In this document: in pieces, positions 16,939 through 25,425 of the stretch | Numbering within the stretch: the stretch's first letter is position 1 | How the letters are laid out: each line of letters begins with the position of its first letter | Origin: Blastococcus saxobsidens DD2 | GTDB taxonomy: Bacteria > Actinomycetota > Actinomycetes > Mycobacteriales > Geodermatophilaceae | Assembly (NCBI RefSeq): GCF_000284015.1 | Contig: NC_016943.1 | Span: forward strand, 4,381,541 to 4,445,540 | DNA: 64,000 nt | Reading direction: 5' to 3' | Program-made: the position numbers and the translations under genes | Notes under the pieces: generated by a model | Databases searched by the model: none | The model's input: the letters and a program-made list of their open reading frames with translations, nothing else | What the model was told of the DNA's origin: nothing

Positions 16939-18479
16939 CGGTCGTTCTCCTCCCTGGTGGGCGCCGCGGCGTTCCGGTCACCGGCGGCGTAGCACGCTGC
17001 GTAGATCTCGTCGATGTGGTCCAGTCCCGCCGGCAGTTCGCCCACCAGGGCGCCCCGCCGCATGACCAGCACGCGGTCCGCGCACTCGGCCACCTCTTCG
17101 GCGTCGGACGACACGTACAGGACGCCGAGCCCCTCGTCCACGAGGTCACGGACACGGCGCAGGAGCGCCCGCCGGGTGTTCTCGTCGACACCCTGGGTCG
17201 GCTCGTGCAGGACGAGCACTCGTGGGTCGTGCTCCAGCACGCGGGCGAACAGCACCTTCTGCTGGTTGCCCCCGCTGAGCGCGGACATCGGCAGCTCGGG
17301 GTCCGGCGGCATCACCGCGTAATCCGCACAGATGTCGCGCGCCCACGCCTTCTCCCGCTGGACCCGCAGCACACCCCCGGTGCGGTGCGACGCCCGGCTC
17401 GCCGGCGACAGGTTCTCCCGCACCGAGGCGCGGGGGACGATGCCTTGGCGGAGCCGGTCGGCGGGCAGCACCCCCAGTCCGCTCTGCTGCGCTTCCCGGA
17501 CGCTCCGGCCGGTGTACGGCTCGCCGGCCACGCCGATGCTGCCCACCGAGCGCTTGGTGACCCCGCACAGCAGGTACGGCACCTCGTCGTGCCCGGCACC
17601 CGCGGCTCCGGTGAGCCCCACGATCTCGCCGGGACGGACCGCGAAGTCGAGGTCGTGGACGGCGGCTCCGGTCAACGATCGGACGGTCAGCACCTCGTCC
17701 CCGATGGAAGCCTGGCGACCGCTGGGGCCGACCTTCGGCGGCACCTTCCCGCCGCCGATCAGCCGGAGGAGGTCGTCCTCGGTGACCCCGGCGACGTCGA
17801 CGGTGTCGACCACCCGCCCGCTGGCCAGCACCGTCGCGCGGTCGGCATCGGCCAAGACCTCCGACATGTGGTGGGTGACGAGCAGGACCCCGCCGCCGTG
17901 CGCGGCGACGGCGCGGGCTGCGGAGAGCACCTTCTCCGCATCCGGCCCGCGCAGCGCGGCGGTGGCCTCGTCGAGCACCAGCAGATCGAGGCCTTCGACC
18001 CCGCCGCTGGCCTTCAGCGCCCGCGCGATCGCGGTGATCGCCTTGTCCGCCGGCGAGAGATCGGCCACGATGTCGTCGAGGCCGAAGTCTGCTCCGAGCG
18101 AGGTGAGGATCTCCGCCACCACCCGGCGCTCCTGCTTCCAGTTGATCATGCCGAGCCGGCGCTGGAAGCTGCCCATGCCGCAGTTCTCCACGACGGTGGC
18201 CGACCGGCACAGCCCGAGGTCCTGGTGCACGATGCCGACTCTCGCGCCCGCACCGTCGAGTCCGCCCATGGTGATGGAGCCGGAGTCGGCGGCCTGGAAC
18301 CCGCTGATGATCTTCACGAGCGTCGACTTGCCGCAGCCGTTGTGGCCCAGTAGAGCGTGCACCTCACCGCGACGCACCTCGAAGGTGACGTCGCGCAGTG
18401 CGTGGGTGGCGCCGAACTGCTTGCCGACCCCGCGGACTAGCAGCGGCGGTGCGGCGGGGCTCGCGACAGCGGCGGTCAT
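16935..18479 (-). CDS. Ribose-type ABC transporter ATPase (RbsA/MglA-like, two NBDs)
   Basis: A 514-residue double nucleotide-binding protein of the CUT2 (RbsA) class. The first domain has an intact Walker A (GHNGCGKS) and Walker B (LLVLDEAT) but a degenerate signature (LSPADKA). The second has a degenerate Walker A (GAAGAGHDE) but a good signature (LSGGNQQK), with HEPT in place of DEPT. This asymmetry is usual in the family. Start is ATG at 18479, 13 bp after the binding-protein gene. It energises the permease at 19779-20807. Confidence 0.92.
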   Translation of the reverse strand: MTAAVASPAAPPLLVRGVGKQFGATHALRDVTFEVRRGEVHALLGHNGCGKSTLVKIISGFQAADSGSITMGGLDGAGARVGIVHQDLGLCRSATVVENCGMGSFQRRLGMINWKQERRVVAEILTSLGADFGLDDIVADLSPADKAITAIARALKASGGVEGLDLLVLDEATAALRGPDAEKVLSAARAVAAHGGGVLLVTHHMSEVLADADRATVLASGRVVDTVDVAGVTEDDLLRLIGGGKVPPKVGPSGRQASIGDEVLTVRSLTGAAVHDLDFAVRPGEIVGLTGAAGAGHDEVPYLLCGVTKRSVGSIGVAGEPYTGRSVREAQQSGLGVLPADRLRQGIVPRASVRENLSPASRASHRTGGVLRVQREKAWARDICADYAVMPPDPELPMSALSGGNQQKVLFARVLEHDPRVLVLHEPTQGVDENTRRALLRRVRDLVDEGLGVLYVSSDAEEVAECADRVLVMRRGALVGELPAGLDHIDEIYAACYAAGDRNAAAPTREENDR

Positions 18480-18492
18480 CGGGTCAGCCCCC

Positions 18493-19695
18493 TCATGCCA
18501 GGCCCCACAGCGCCAGGTACCCGTCGCGGTACTCGGTGCCGAAGAGCGCCTCGTTCACCGCCATCTGTGAGCTGGTGTCAAGGTCCTGGACGTCATCCGT
18601 GGTGACGTAACGGACCGGCAGGACCGGGTCCGCCGGATCCATGCCCAGCATGCCCCGCAGTGCCTGGTCCACGGCGGCCCAAGCCGCCCAGTCGTTGTTC
18701 TGCGCGACGTTGGCGACGGCGATGTCCCCTTCTGCCACCAGGTCGAGCGCGGCCGCCGTGCCGTTGAAGGAGGCCATGTCGACCTGGTCGACGGCACCCG
18801 CCTGCCGCACACCGGTGCTGGCGAACAGCGTCATCGCATCGTAGATCGGCAGCATGAAGTTGAGGTCCGGGTTGCTCCGCACGACCGAGGCCGCCTGACC
18901 GGGCAGTTCGGTGGACCAGTCCACCAGTGCGGTATCCGTCTCGGTGTACTCGCAGTCCTCGCACTCGTCGAGGATTTCGGTCATCCCGCCCACGAGGACC
19001 GGGGCGACGGTCAGCTCCGAGGTGTTCATGATGGCGACATTGGCCGCGCCGTCGGTCTCCACGACGGCGGTGGCACCAAGCAACCGGCCCACCAGGTCGC
19101 TGTCCGGAGCGACGTTGCCGTACACATTGGGATCGGACCCCTGCCCCGGCACCCCCGCCTCCGGGGGCGTGTTGATGACGTCGACGACTGGTATCCCGGC
19201 CTCGGCCGCGGCCGCGATCTGGTCGGCGATGATCTGCACCGGCAGTCCGACGCTGATGATCGCGTCCACCCCGCTGTTGATCGCCTGCGTCATGCCCTGG
19301 TTCACCAGTGTCGGGTTCCCCTGGCCGTCGAACACCGTCGTCTGCAACCCGATCTGCTCGGCAACATCCTGAGCACTGTCGGTCACCTCGGTCAGTGCGG
19401 GCACCCGCAGGTCGATCGCGATCAGCGCGATGGTCCGACCCTCCAGCTGCGTGGCGTCGAACGCCGGGCCGGGCTCGCCGAACTCCGGCTGGCCCGAGTA
19501 CTCGTCCAGGAGCCCCTGCATCTCCTCGACCAGAGCGGAGGCATCGCCGCCACCGCCCTCACCACCCGGCTCCTCCGCATCGGCGCAGGCGGTGAGCAGC
19601 AGAGCCGTCGCGGCGGTCGCCCCGACGATCGCTCGGCGGGAGGCACCGAGGCGTCGACGCGGGGGGCGACTGGGCAGGAATGACTGGAGCGACAT
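18493..19695 (-). CDS. Ribose-type ABC transporter substrate-binding lipoprotein
   Basis: A 400-residue periplasmic-binding type I lipoprotein. The N-terminus is positively charged, then a hydrophobic segment ending in a lipobox (LLTAC, Cys about 37) and a Gly/Glu-rich linker. The body has IALIAIDLRVPALTEVTD and the GVDAIISVGLP repeat typical of RbsB/LuxP-like proteins; a CEDC pair at about 255-258 may form a disulfide. Start ATG at 19695 with AGGAGG. It delivers the substrate of the catabolic locus to the permease. The ligand is not evident. Confidence 0.9.
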   Translation of the reverse strand: MSLQSFLPSRPPRRRLGASRRAIVGATAATALLLTACADAEEPGGEGGGGDASALVEEMQGLLDEYSGQPEFGEPGPAFDATQLEGRTIALIAIDLRVPALTEVTDSAQDVAEQIGLQTTVFDGQGNPTLVNQGMTQAINSGVDAIISVGLPVQIIADQIAAAAEAGIPVVDVINTPPEAGVPGQGSDPNVYGNVAPDSDLVGRLLGATAVVETDGAANVAIMNTSELTVAPVLVGGMTEILDECEDCEYTETDTALVDWSTELPGQAASVVRSNPDLNFMLPIYDAMTLFASTGVRQAGAVDQVDMASFNGTAAALDLVAEGDIAVANVAQNNDWAAWAAVDQALRGMLGMDPADPVLPVRYVTTDDVQDLDTSSQMAVNEALFGTEYRDGYLALWGLA

Positions 19696-19778
19696 GGGTG
19701 CCTCCTGGGGCTGGGAGAGGGAGCGGTGCGTGAGCGGGTGGGGCGTCTCGGGGGAGAGCGGTCCGACAGCCGGCGCCG

Positions 19779-20807
19779 TCACGTTTTCCGCCCGAAGATT
19801 CGGGAGAAGGCGACGGCGAGGATGAGCACGGCCCCGTTGAAGACGTCGGTGACCCAGCTGCTGAGACCCAGCAACTGGAAGCCGGTGGTCCCCACGGCCA
19901 GCAGGTAGACGGCGAACAGGGTGCCCCAGACGTTGAACCGTCCGGGGGTGAAGGCGGTGGCGCCGAGGAACGCCGCGGCGTAGGCCGGGAGGAGGTACGG
20001 CGCCGCGATGGACGGGCTGGCCGCACCGATCTGGCCGACCAGCATGACGCCGGCCAGCGAGGCGAGCACGCTGGAGGTGACCAGCGACCCCACCCGCAGC
20101 GCGTTCACCCGGATGCCGGCGAGGGCCGCGGCGGTCGGAGCCTCGCCCGTGAAGAAGATGTTGCGGCCCAGCGGCATCTTCTGGAGCAGGATCCACCCGA
20201 TCAGGGCGACGACCAGCATGATGAAGAAGGCGGCCTCGATCCCGAGGATCTCGGTCCGGAAGACGTCGGTCAGCCCCTGCGGGACACCGCCGATGGTCGT
20301 CGTACCAGCCAGGCCGATCGCCGCACCCGTGACGAGCGTGCCCATGCCGAGCGTGACGATGAACGAGTGGATGCCGACCTTGACCACGAAGAACGACGTC
20401 ACGGCGCCGATCAGCAGGCCGGCGACCAGCACCACACCGAGCGCGGCGAGGACGGAGAAGTCACGGGCCGTCGTCAGGTAGGCGACCACGCTGGCCGACA
20501 TGCCCATGACGGATGCGGCGGACAGGTCGAACTCGCCGACGAGCAGCACGACCGTGACCCCGAGCGCCAGCAGGGCGAGCGAGGCCTGGATGCCGAGCGT
20601 GGAGGTCAGGTTCGCCGTCGAGAAGAACGACTCGGGCCGGAGGATGGAGAAGACGGCGATCAGCGCCGCGAGTGCGACCAGGAGCGCGTAGCGCTGCAGG
20701 ACCACCCCGCCCACGCGGCCGACGACGCCGACGCCCGTCCCCTTCGCCTCGTCCGGCGAGCCGCTGCCCGTCGCCTCCAGGCGCACCGTGGACTCCGTGG
20801 TCACCAT
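19779..20807 (-). CDS. Ribose-type ABC transporter permease (RbsC-like)
   Basis: A 342-residue membrane permease with about nine to ten hydrophobic helices and the family sequences LTSTLGIQASLALLALGVTVVLL and VGEFDLSAAS near the N-terminus. Start ATG at 20807 follows GAGGAG. It is the first gene of the transporter-dioxygenase operon, with a 340-bp upstream gap holding a probable promoter. Only one permease gene is present, as usual for CUT2 systems that work as homodimers. Confidence 0.92.
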   Translation of the reverse strand: MVTTESTVRLEATGSGSPDEAKGTGVGVVGRVGGVVLQRYALLVALAALIAVFSILRPESFFSTANLTSTLGIQASLALLALGVTVVLLVGEFDLSAASVMGMSASVVAYLTTARDFSVLAALGVVLVAGLLIGAVTSFFVVKVGIHSFIVTLGMGTLVTGAAIGLAGTTTIGGVPQGLTDVFRTEILGIEAAFFIMLVVALIGWILLQKMPLGRNIFFTGEAPTAAALAGIRVNALRVGSLVTSSVLASLAGVMLVGQIGAASPSIAAPYLLPAYAAAFLGATAFTPGRFNVWGTLFAVYLLAVGTTGFQLLGLSSWVTDVFNGAVLILAVAFSRIFGRKT

Positions 20808-21147
20808 GCCGCTCTCCTCGCTCGACGCATGTCGGGTCGTTCCATCACCGTCCGCAGCGGTCTCGCTCCGGATGTCCGCGCGAGGAGCGGGAGGACCAGG
20901 CGGGAACCGATTACGGCTACGATGTTTGCAATGCGGATACGATGGTCGGAAATGTGACCGACGTCAAGCGCTTCAGGTAACAGCTCAGTCAGGGATTCGT
21001 CAGGTTCAGGTGACGCGTCGGCCACGGTGCGTCAGCCGATCCCCAGGACGGTCAACGAAGGCGCCGGCGACCATGCAGACGGCTCGCGGGACGGGTCCCC
21101 GTCGACCCCGGTGGCGGGCCGGGGTCGGAAGTCGCGAGAGGGCGTTC
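20808..21147. other. Intergenic region with the probable promoter of the transporter-dioxygenase operon
   Basis: This 340-bp gap between two left-pointing genes holds no convincing gene. On the minus strand TTGACG (20962-20967) can be a -35, with TCGTAT about 19 bp further as a weak -10. Just downstream, GTATCCGCATTGCAAAC (20924-20940, minus strand) resembles one half of the TATCCGCTATG operator motif. The rest of the gap shows nothing clear. Confidence 0.4.
20924..20967 (-). promoter_or_regulatory. Candidate promoter with degenerate IclR half-operator
   Basis: TTGACG at 20962-20967 is a -35-like box. The sequence TATCCGCATTG inside 20924-20940 matches the left half of the 25-nt motif (TATCCGCTATG), while the right half (GGAC) is lost. 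If real, the IclR regulator would also control the transporter-dioxygenase genes directly. Confidence 0.35.
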
Positions 21148-21966
21148 TCAGGCGCCGGCGCGATAGGCCGCGTCGCGGTAGGCGCGCCAGCCCAGCGACT
21201 CGGAAAGCGTGACGGCGGTGTCCATGAGCAGCTGGCGCTGCTGGTCGGCCACATCGGCGTCGTCGATCAGTTGGAGGGGCAGGACGGCGCTGACCGCGGC
21301 GGCCACGGACCCGTCCTTGCGGAAGACCGGCACGGCGATCGACCCGTTGTCGCTCTGGAGCTCCGCCCGGGAGACGGCGTAGCCCTGCTCCCGGATCTGT
21401 GCGAGGACCGTCGTCATCGCGTCCGGATCGGTCACGGTCCTGGACGACACTCGCTGCAGCGGCTCGGCCAGGTAGGCCGCCACGAACTCGGGGCTCTCGA
21501 AGGCGAGGAGAACCTGACCGAAGGACACCGCGTGCAGCGGGACCCGGTACTGCTCGCGGATCCGCCGGACCGCGGGGACCTGAGGGTTCTGCTCGGCGAA
21601 GAGCGTGACCGCCTCGGAGTCGCACCGCTCGGTCAGCTTGAGCAGGCCCTGGATGCTGGGGAGCAACTGCTCCAGGTGTCGGAGGCCCACGCCCAGCACG
21701 GCGTGATCGCGGATGTAGCTGCTGGCCAACGCCCAGAGCGTCGGTCCGACGGAGTACTCGCCGGTGTCCGGATCGCGCTGGAGCATGCCCTCCTCGGTCA
21801 GCCCGCGCACCGTGCGGTAGATCGTCGCCCACGGCGCGTCCAACTCGCGCGACAGGTCACTGGGACGCATCGGCCGGTCGGCCAGGGTGCGGAGGATCCG
21901 TGTGCCCCGCGACAGAGACTTCACCTGCGGGAGACCGCGCGGGGGCGCACCGACCTGCTCGGTCAT
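21148..21966 (-). CDS. IclR-family transcriptional regulator
   Basis: A 272-residue IclR protein: N-terminal winged HTH (PSDLSRELDAPWATIYRTVRGLTEEGML, about residues 37-65) and a C-terminal GAF-like effector domain (VPLHAVSFGQVLLAF, GSIAVPVFRKDG). Start ATG at 21966 overlaps the dehydrogenase stop by 4 bp. IclR proteins usually act as local regulators of catabolic operons and bind near-palindromes with TCCGC-type cores. The motif copies at 11434 and 23032 flank the operons it would control, and it would autoregulate through the latter. Confidence 0.92.
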   Translation of the reverse strand: MTEQVGAPPRGLPQVKSLSRGTRILRTLADRPMRPSDLSRELDAPWATIYRTVRGLTEEGMLQRDPDTGEYSVGPTLWALASSYIRDHAVLGVGLRHLEQLLPSIQGLLKLTERCDSEAVTLFAEQNPQVPAVRRIREQYRVPLHAVSFGQVLLAFESPEFVAAYLAEPLQRVSSRTVTDPDAMTTVLAQIREQGYAVSRAELQSDNGSIAVPVFRKDGSVAAAVSAVLPLQLIDDADVADQQRQLLMDTAVTLSESLGWRAYRDAAYRAGA

Positions 21967-22964
21967 GACCTCTTCCTCGTTCCCTCGGACATGCCGGACC
22001 CAGCCGGCTGTACACCCACGGTGACCACCCGGCCCTCGTCCAGCGCCGCCCGGGCGGCCTCGACGAGGAACTCGGTGCGCAGCGCCTCCTGGAGGTCGCA
22101 GGGGTTCGGCCCGGCGCCCCGCGCGAGTGCGAGGAAAGCGTCGACTTCGGCATGGTAGGCGTCGAGGAAGCGGTCCCGGAAATCCACGACGGTGCTCGCA
22201 GGTACTGGTTCCGGCTTCTCGGCCACCGTTCGGCGGTTGCCGACGACCACGACCTCCTCCGCCGTCTCCACCTCCACCGTCAGGTCGAACCCGGCGACGG
22301 AGCGGTAGCCGCCCCACACAGCGGCAAGGCCGCCGTCTGCGAGCTCGAGGGTGACGGCCGCCGTCATCGTCTCCGGGTCCGCGGGTGCGCCGACCGCCGG
22401 CAGGACAGCGACCCGGGTCACCTCGCTGCCGGTCAGCCACCGGACCATGTCCAGCTCGTGCACCAGCTTGTCCGCGATCAGCCCCCCGGCCCCGGCGAGG
22501 TACTCCGCCGACGGCGCGAACTCCGTCGTCGAGTGCACCCGCACCAGCCGCGGACCGGGGGATGCCGCCACCCGCTCGGCGAGCTCTCGGAGCGCGGGGT
22601 CGAAGCGGTAGTGGAAGCCCACCTGCACCGGGCAGCCGCTGCGGCGCGCGCGTTCGGCCAGCGCCTGCACCTGGGCCAGCTCGGCGGCGACGGGCTTCTC
22701 GCAGAAGGCGGGGAGGCCGGCGTCCATCGCGCGGTCAAGGAGGGCCACGTGCGTGGCCGTCGGGGAGGCGATGACCACCGCGTCGACCTGGGCGACGAGC
22801 TCGTCAGCCCCGGTCACCGCGCACGCCCCGTACTCCTGCGCAAGAGCAGCCACCCGGGCCGCATCCGGGTCGTACAGGTGCACGGTGGAGACATCCGGGT
22901 GCGCGGTCAGCGTGCGCAGGTGCACCTCACCGATGCGACCGGCCCCTGCCAATCCCACGCGCAT
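21963..22964 (-). CDS. Gfo/Idh/MocA family NAD(P)-dependent dehydrogenase
   Basis: A 333-residue oxidoreductase with GLAGAGRIGEVH at the N-terminus (Rossmann), the family EKP motif (CEKPVAAE) at about residue 90 and HELDMVRWLTG in the catalytic domain. Relatives oxidise inositols and sugars. ATG at 22964 follows GAGGGG by 5 bp and is preferred to the in-frame GTG at 22970. First gene of the second arm, behind the operator at 23032-23056. Together with a ribose-type importer it hints that the substrate carries a sugar or polyol part, which is inference. Confidence 0.88.
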   Translation of the reverse strand: MRVGLAGAGRIGEVHLRTLTAHPDVSTVHLYDPDAARVAALAQEYGACAVTGADELVAQVDAVVIASPTATHVALLDRAMDAGLPAFCEKPVAAELAQVQALAERARRSGCPVQVGFHYRFDPALRELAERVAASPGPRLVRVHSTTEFAPSAEYLAGAGGLIADKLVHELDMVRWLTGSEVTRVAVLPAVGAPADPETMTAAVTLELADGGLAAVWGGYRSVAGFDLTVEVETAEEVVVVGNRRTVAEKPEPVPASTVVDFRDRFLDAYHAEVDAFLALARGAGPNPCDLQEALRTEFLVEAARAALDEGRVVTVGVQPAGSGMSEGTRKRS

Positions 22965-23031
22965 GCGCACCCCTCGGTCGACTCGTCCTGCGTCCTGGCT
23001 GATTCCCCACGCACGGCCGGGGCCAAGTAGG

Positions 23032-23056
23032 TGGACACCTTATCCGCTATGAGGAC
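23032..23056. promoter_or_regulatory. Predicted IclR-type operator, copy 2
   Basis: Matches 11434-11458 at 19 of 25 positions (GGACA, T, TCCGCTATG-N-GGAC). It lies 68-92 bp before the dehydrogenase start. On the minus strand GATAAGGT inside the motif could be a -10 box, so bound regulator would block RNA polymerase. No other full copy was noticed in the window. Confidence 0.6.
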
Positions 23057-23140
23057 AAAAGGGGAACCGTTGCGGCCGTTGACTCCGTGTGCCGGCCATA
23101 TCGGGCCGCCTGGAATCAGCCGGAGGGGCGGTCGACGGCC

Positions 23141-24490
23141 TCAGCAGAGGGCGACCGGGAGGTGCTCGAAGCCTCGGAGAGTCTGCAGGTTCCGGCGCAC
23201 CGGCCGGCCAGCCACCCGCAGCCCGGGGAAGCGCTCGCTCAGCGCCTGCAGCCCGATGGCGCCCTCGAGTCGGGCCAGCCCGGCGCCGACGCAGTAGTGG
23301 ATGCCCCCGGAGAAGGCCAGGTGCTCGCGGGCGTTGGCCCGGGCGACGTCGAACCGCGCCGGCTCCGGAAAGACGTCGGGGTCCCGGTTCGCCGCCCCCA
23401 GCAGCAGGGTGACCCGGGTACCCGCGGCGACGGTGCGCCCGGCCAGCTCGACGTCGGCCCGGGCGGACCGGCCGGTCAGCTGCACCGGGCTGTCCAGCCG
23501 CAGCACCTCCTCGACGGCGGTGTCCCAGCCGGCGGGGCTGGCCCGCAGGGCCTCCCACTGGTCGCGGTGGGCGTCGAGCAGGACGACGGCGTTCCCCAGC
23601 AGGTTCACCGTCGTCTCGAAGCCGGCGCCGAGCAGCAGGAGCACCGTGGCATGCAGCTCGCGCTCGGTGAGCGCCTCGTCCGGCGGCAGCGTGACCAGCC
23701 GGCTGACCAGGTCGTCACCGGGATCCCGGCGCAGTCGCTCGAAGTGCTCCCCGAGGAATGCGTGCATGGCCCGCAGCGCCTTCTCGGCGGCGAGGTAGCG
23801 GCGCAGCGGCAGCCCCGGGTCCAGCGTGGCCGCCGCTGCCGCGCCCCAGCGGAGGAAGTCCTCGCGGCGCTCCGTCGGCACCCCCAGCAGCTCGGCGATG
23901 ACCAGCACGGGCAGCTGGGCGGCGTAGGCCGCCACCAGGTCGACGGTGCCGCCGCGGCGCTCGAGGTCGTCGAGCAGCCGCTCGGCCGTGCTCCGGATGG
24001 CCGGTTCGAACGCCGCCGTCGCCCGCGGGGTGAAGGCCCGGCTGACCAGCCGGCGGAAGCGCGTGTGGTCGGGCGGGTCGACGACGAGCATGGACGGCGG
24101 CTCCGCGACGCCGGCGGCGGAGGGGTCGTCGCCGAACGCCAGCGCCCACCGGATCAGCCGCGGGGCGCCGGCCCGGTCCCAGCCGACGCCGAAGCGGTCG
24201 CTGCGCAGGATCTCCTGGGCGACCGGGTACGATGTCGTGACCAGGCCCAGGCTGCTGCCCGAGAGGGGCCCGCGGGCGCGCAGCTCCTCGTAGAGCTCGT
24301 AGGGCTGCTCGCGCAGGACCCGGTCCCGCATCAACCGGCCGACCAGGTCGCCCCGCCGGGCGCTACGCGAGAGGTAGACCGCCGGCAGCCCGTGCCGGAC
24401 GGCCCAGCGCACGGCGGTCCGCGCCGGCCGGGCCAGCGACGCCGGCCCCACCGAGGGGAGGATCTGCCCGGCCTGCGCTGTGGCGCTCAT
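23141..24490 (-). CDS. Cytochrome P450
   Basis: A 449-residue bacterial class I P450. Visible are the I-helix motif GAGFETTVN, the K-helix ExxR (EEVLR), and the heme loop FSGGIHYCVGAGLARLE with the axial Cys near residue 400. No membrane anchor is seen. ATG at 24490 (GTG at 24493 also possible) has no clear ribosome-binding site. It points left and ends 84 bp from the IclR operator of the neighbouring operon. It might draw electrons from the [3Fe-4S] ferredoxin at 9070 but there is no direct evidence that it belongs to the catabolic locus. Confidence 0.93.
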   Translation of the reverse strand: MSATAQAGQILPSVGPASLARPARTAVRWAVRHGLPAVYLSRSARRGDLVGRLMRDRVLREQPYELYEELRARGPLSGSSLGLVTTSYPVAQEILRSDRFGVGWDRAGAPRLIRWALAFGDDPSAAGVAEPPSMLVVDPPDHTRFRRLVSRAFTPRATAAFEPAIRSTAERLLDDLERRGGTVDLVAAYAAQLPVLVIAELLGVPTERREDFLRWGAAAAATLDPGLPLRRYLAAEKALRAMHAFLGEHFERLRRDPGDDLVSRLVTLPPDEALTERELHATVLLLLGAGFETTVNLLGNAVVLLDAHRDQWEALRASPAGWDTAVEEVLRLDSPVQLTGRSARADVELAGRTVAAGTRVTLLLGAANRDPDVFPEPARFDVARANAREHLAFSGGIHYCVGAGLARLEGAIGLQALSERFPGLRVAGRPVRRNLQTLRGFEHLPVALC

Positions 24491-24583
24491 CACGGCAGTC
24501 TGTCAGCCCTGATCCGCCCCTCAGCATGGCACCGCCCCCGGCCCGGAGCGGGTCGGGGGGCGGTGCGTCGGCTGCTGGAGCGC

Positions 24584-24748
24584 TCAGGCCTCGTCGCTGG
24601 GGGCGGGAGCGGCAGCCGGGTCGCCGTCCCAGTCCTTGCCGGCGACGTCGGCGTTCTCCGAGGCGCTGTCCGTCTGGCCGGCGACGGTCTCGATCATCTC
24701 CTCGTCGGAGACGTCCCCACCGGCTGCGTGGGTGTTCGGCTCGCTCAT
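24584..24748 (-). CDS. Small acidic hypothetical protein
   Basis: A 54-residue, strongly acidic protein without hydrophobic segment or Cys, probably disordered. ATG at 24748 follows AAGGGA at good distance. It sits between the P450 gene and the RsbW-like ATPase gene on the same strand. No function can be read from it. Confidence 0.5.
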   Translation of the reverse strand: MSEPNTHAAGGDVSDEEMIETVAGQTDSASENADVAGKDWDGDPAAAPAPSDEA

Positions 24749-24823
24749 CGCGCAGTCCCTTCGTTCGGCTGGCTTCCTCTTCGGCGGTCCCCGATCGGGC
24801 ACCGGCGCAAACCAGCCGCTGCG

Positions 24824-25213
24824 TCACAGCCGGGGCGTCCGCAGTTCGAACCACACCCGCTTGCCACCGCGGTGGTCCTCGCACCCCCAGCGGTCGGCGA
24901 GCATCTGGACCATCAGCATCCCCCGGCCGCGGGCTCGTTCCGCGTCCAGTTCCTGGACGGCGGGGCGGGCCGGCGAGCAGTCGACGACGGCCAGCCGCAG
25001 CCAGTCGTCGGAGAAGGTCGCCTCCAGGGTGAGGCAGGCGCTGCCGCCCACGTGGTCGACCACGTTGGCGACCAGCTCGGTCACCAGCAGGGCCGCGTCG
25101 TCGCGATCCTGCCGGACACCCCACACCTGCAGCAGCTGGCGCACCAGCCGGCGGGCCACCGGAACGCTCGCGGCGACCGGCGGCAGGTCCATGCTGGCGG
25201 TGAGGGTGGACAT
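24824..25213 (-). CDS. RsbW-like HATPase (anti-sigma-type ATP-binding protein)
   Basis: A 129-residue GHKL ATPase domain protein: helix with LLVTELVANVVDH (N box) and the G box RGRGMLMVQMLADRWG. Such single-domain proteins act as serine kinases/anti-sigma factors in partner-switching systems. ATG at 25213 follows AGAAGGGA; a longer frame to 25405 runs into the promoter region. The gene is divergent from the HTH gene at 25426. No sigma factor or anti-anti-sigma gene is nearby. Confidence 0.82.
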   Translation of the reverse strand: MSTLTASMDLPPVAASVPVARRLVRQLLQVWGVRQDRDDAALLVTELVANVVDHVGGSACLTLEATFSDDWLRLAVVDCSPARPAVQELDAERARGRGMLMVQMLADRWGCEDHRGGKRVWFELRTPRL

Positions 25214-25347
25214 GGGGTGTTCCCTTCTGCCGGCGAAGCGGGAGGCGACATTGATGCCCGGTACCTCCGTCATCGGCAGGTAGGGCGATGGGCTGGATGC
25301 GTTGCGCGCAACTATCCATGGCGACCACCGGGTGTGCAACCCCCATT

Positions 25348-25389
25348 GCATGACATGCCTGTTGCATGCAAGGGACGTTGCGCTACAGT
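25348..25389 (+). promoter_or_regulatory. Palindrome-rich promoter of the HTH gene
   Basis: TTGCAT (25362-25367) and TACAGT (25384-25389) form a -35/-10 pair with 16 bp spacing. The -35 is inside the perfect palindrome TTGCATGCAA (25362-25371), and a second palindrome, GCATG-A-CATGC (25348-25358), lies just upstream. The repeats suggest binding of a dimeric regulator, perhaps the encoded HTH protein. Confidence 0.5.
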
Positions 25390-25425
25390 GCGGCGGTCCG
25401 CTCATCGACCGCCGGAAGGAACACC

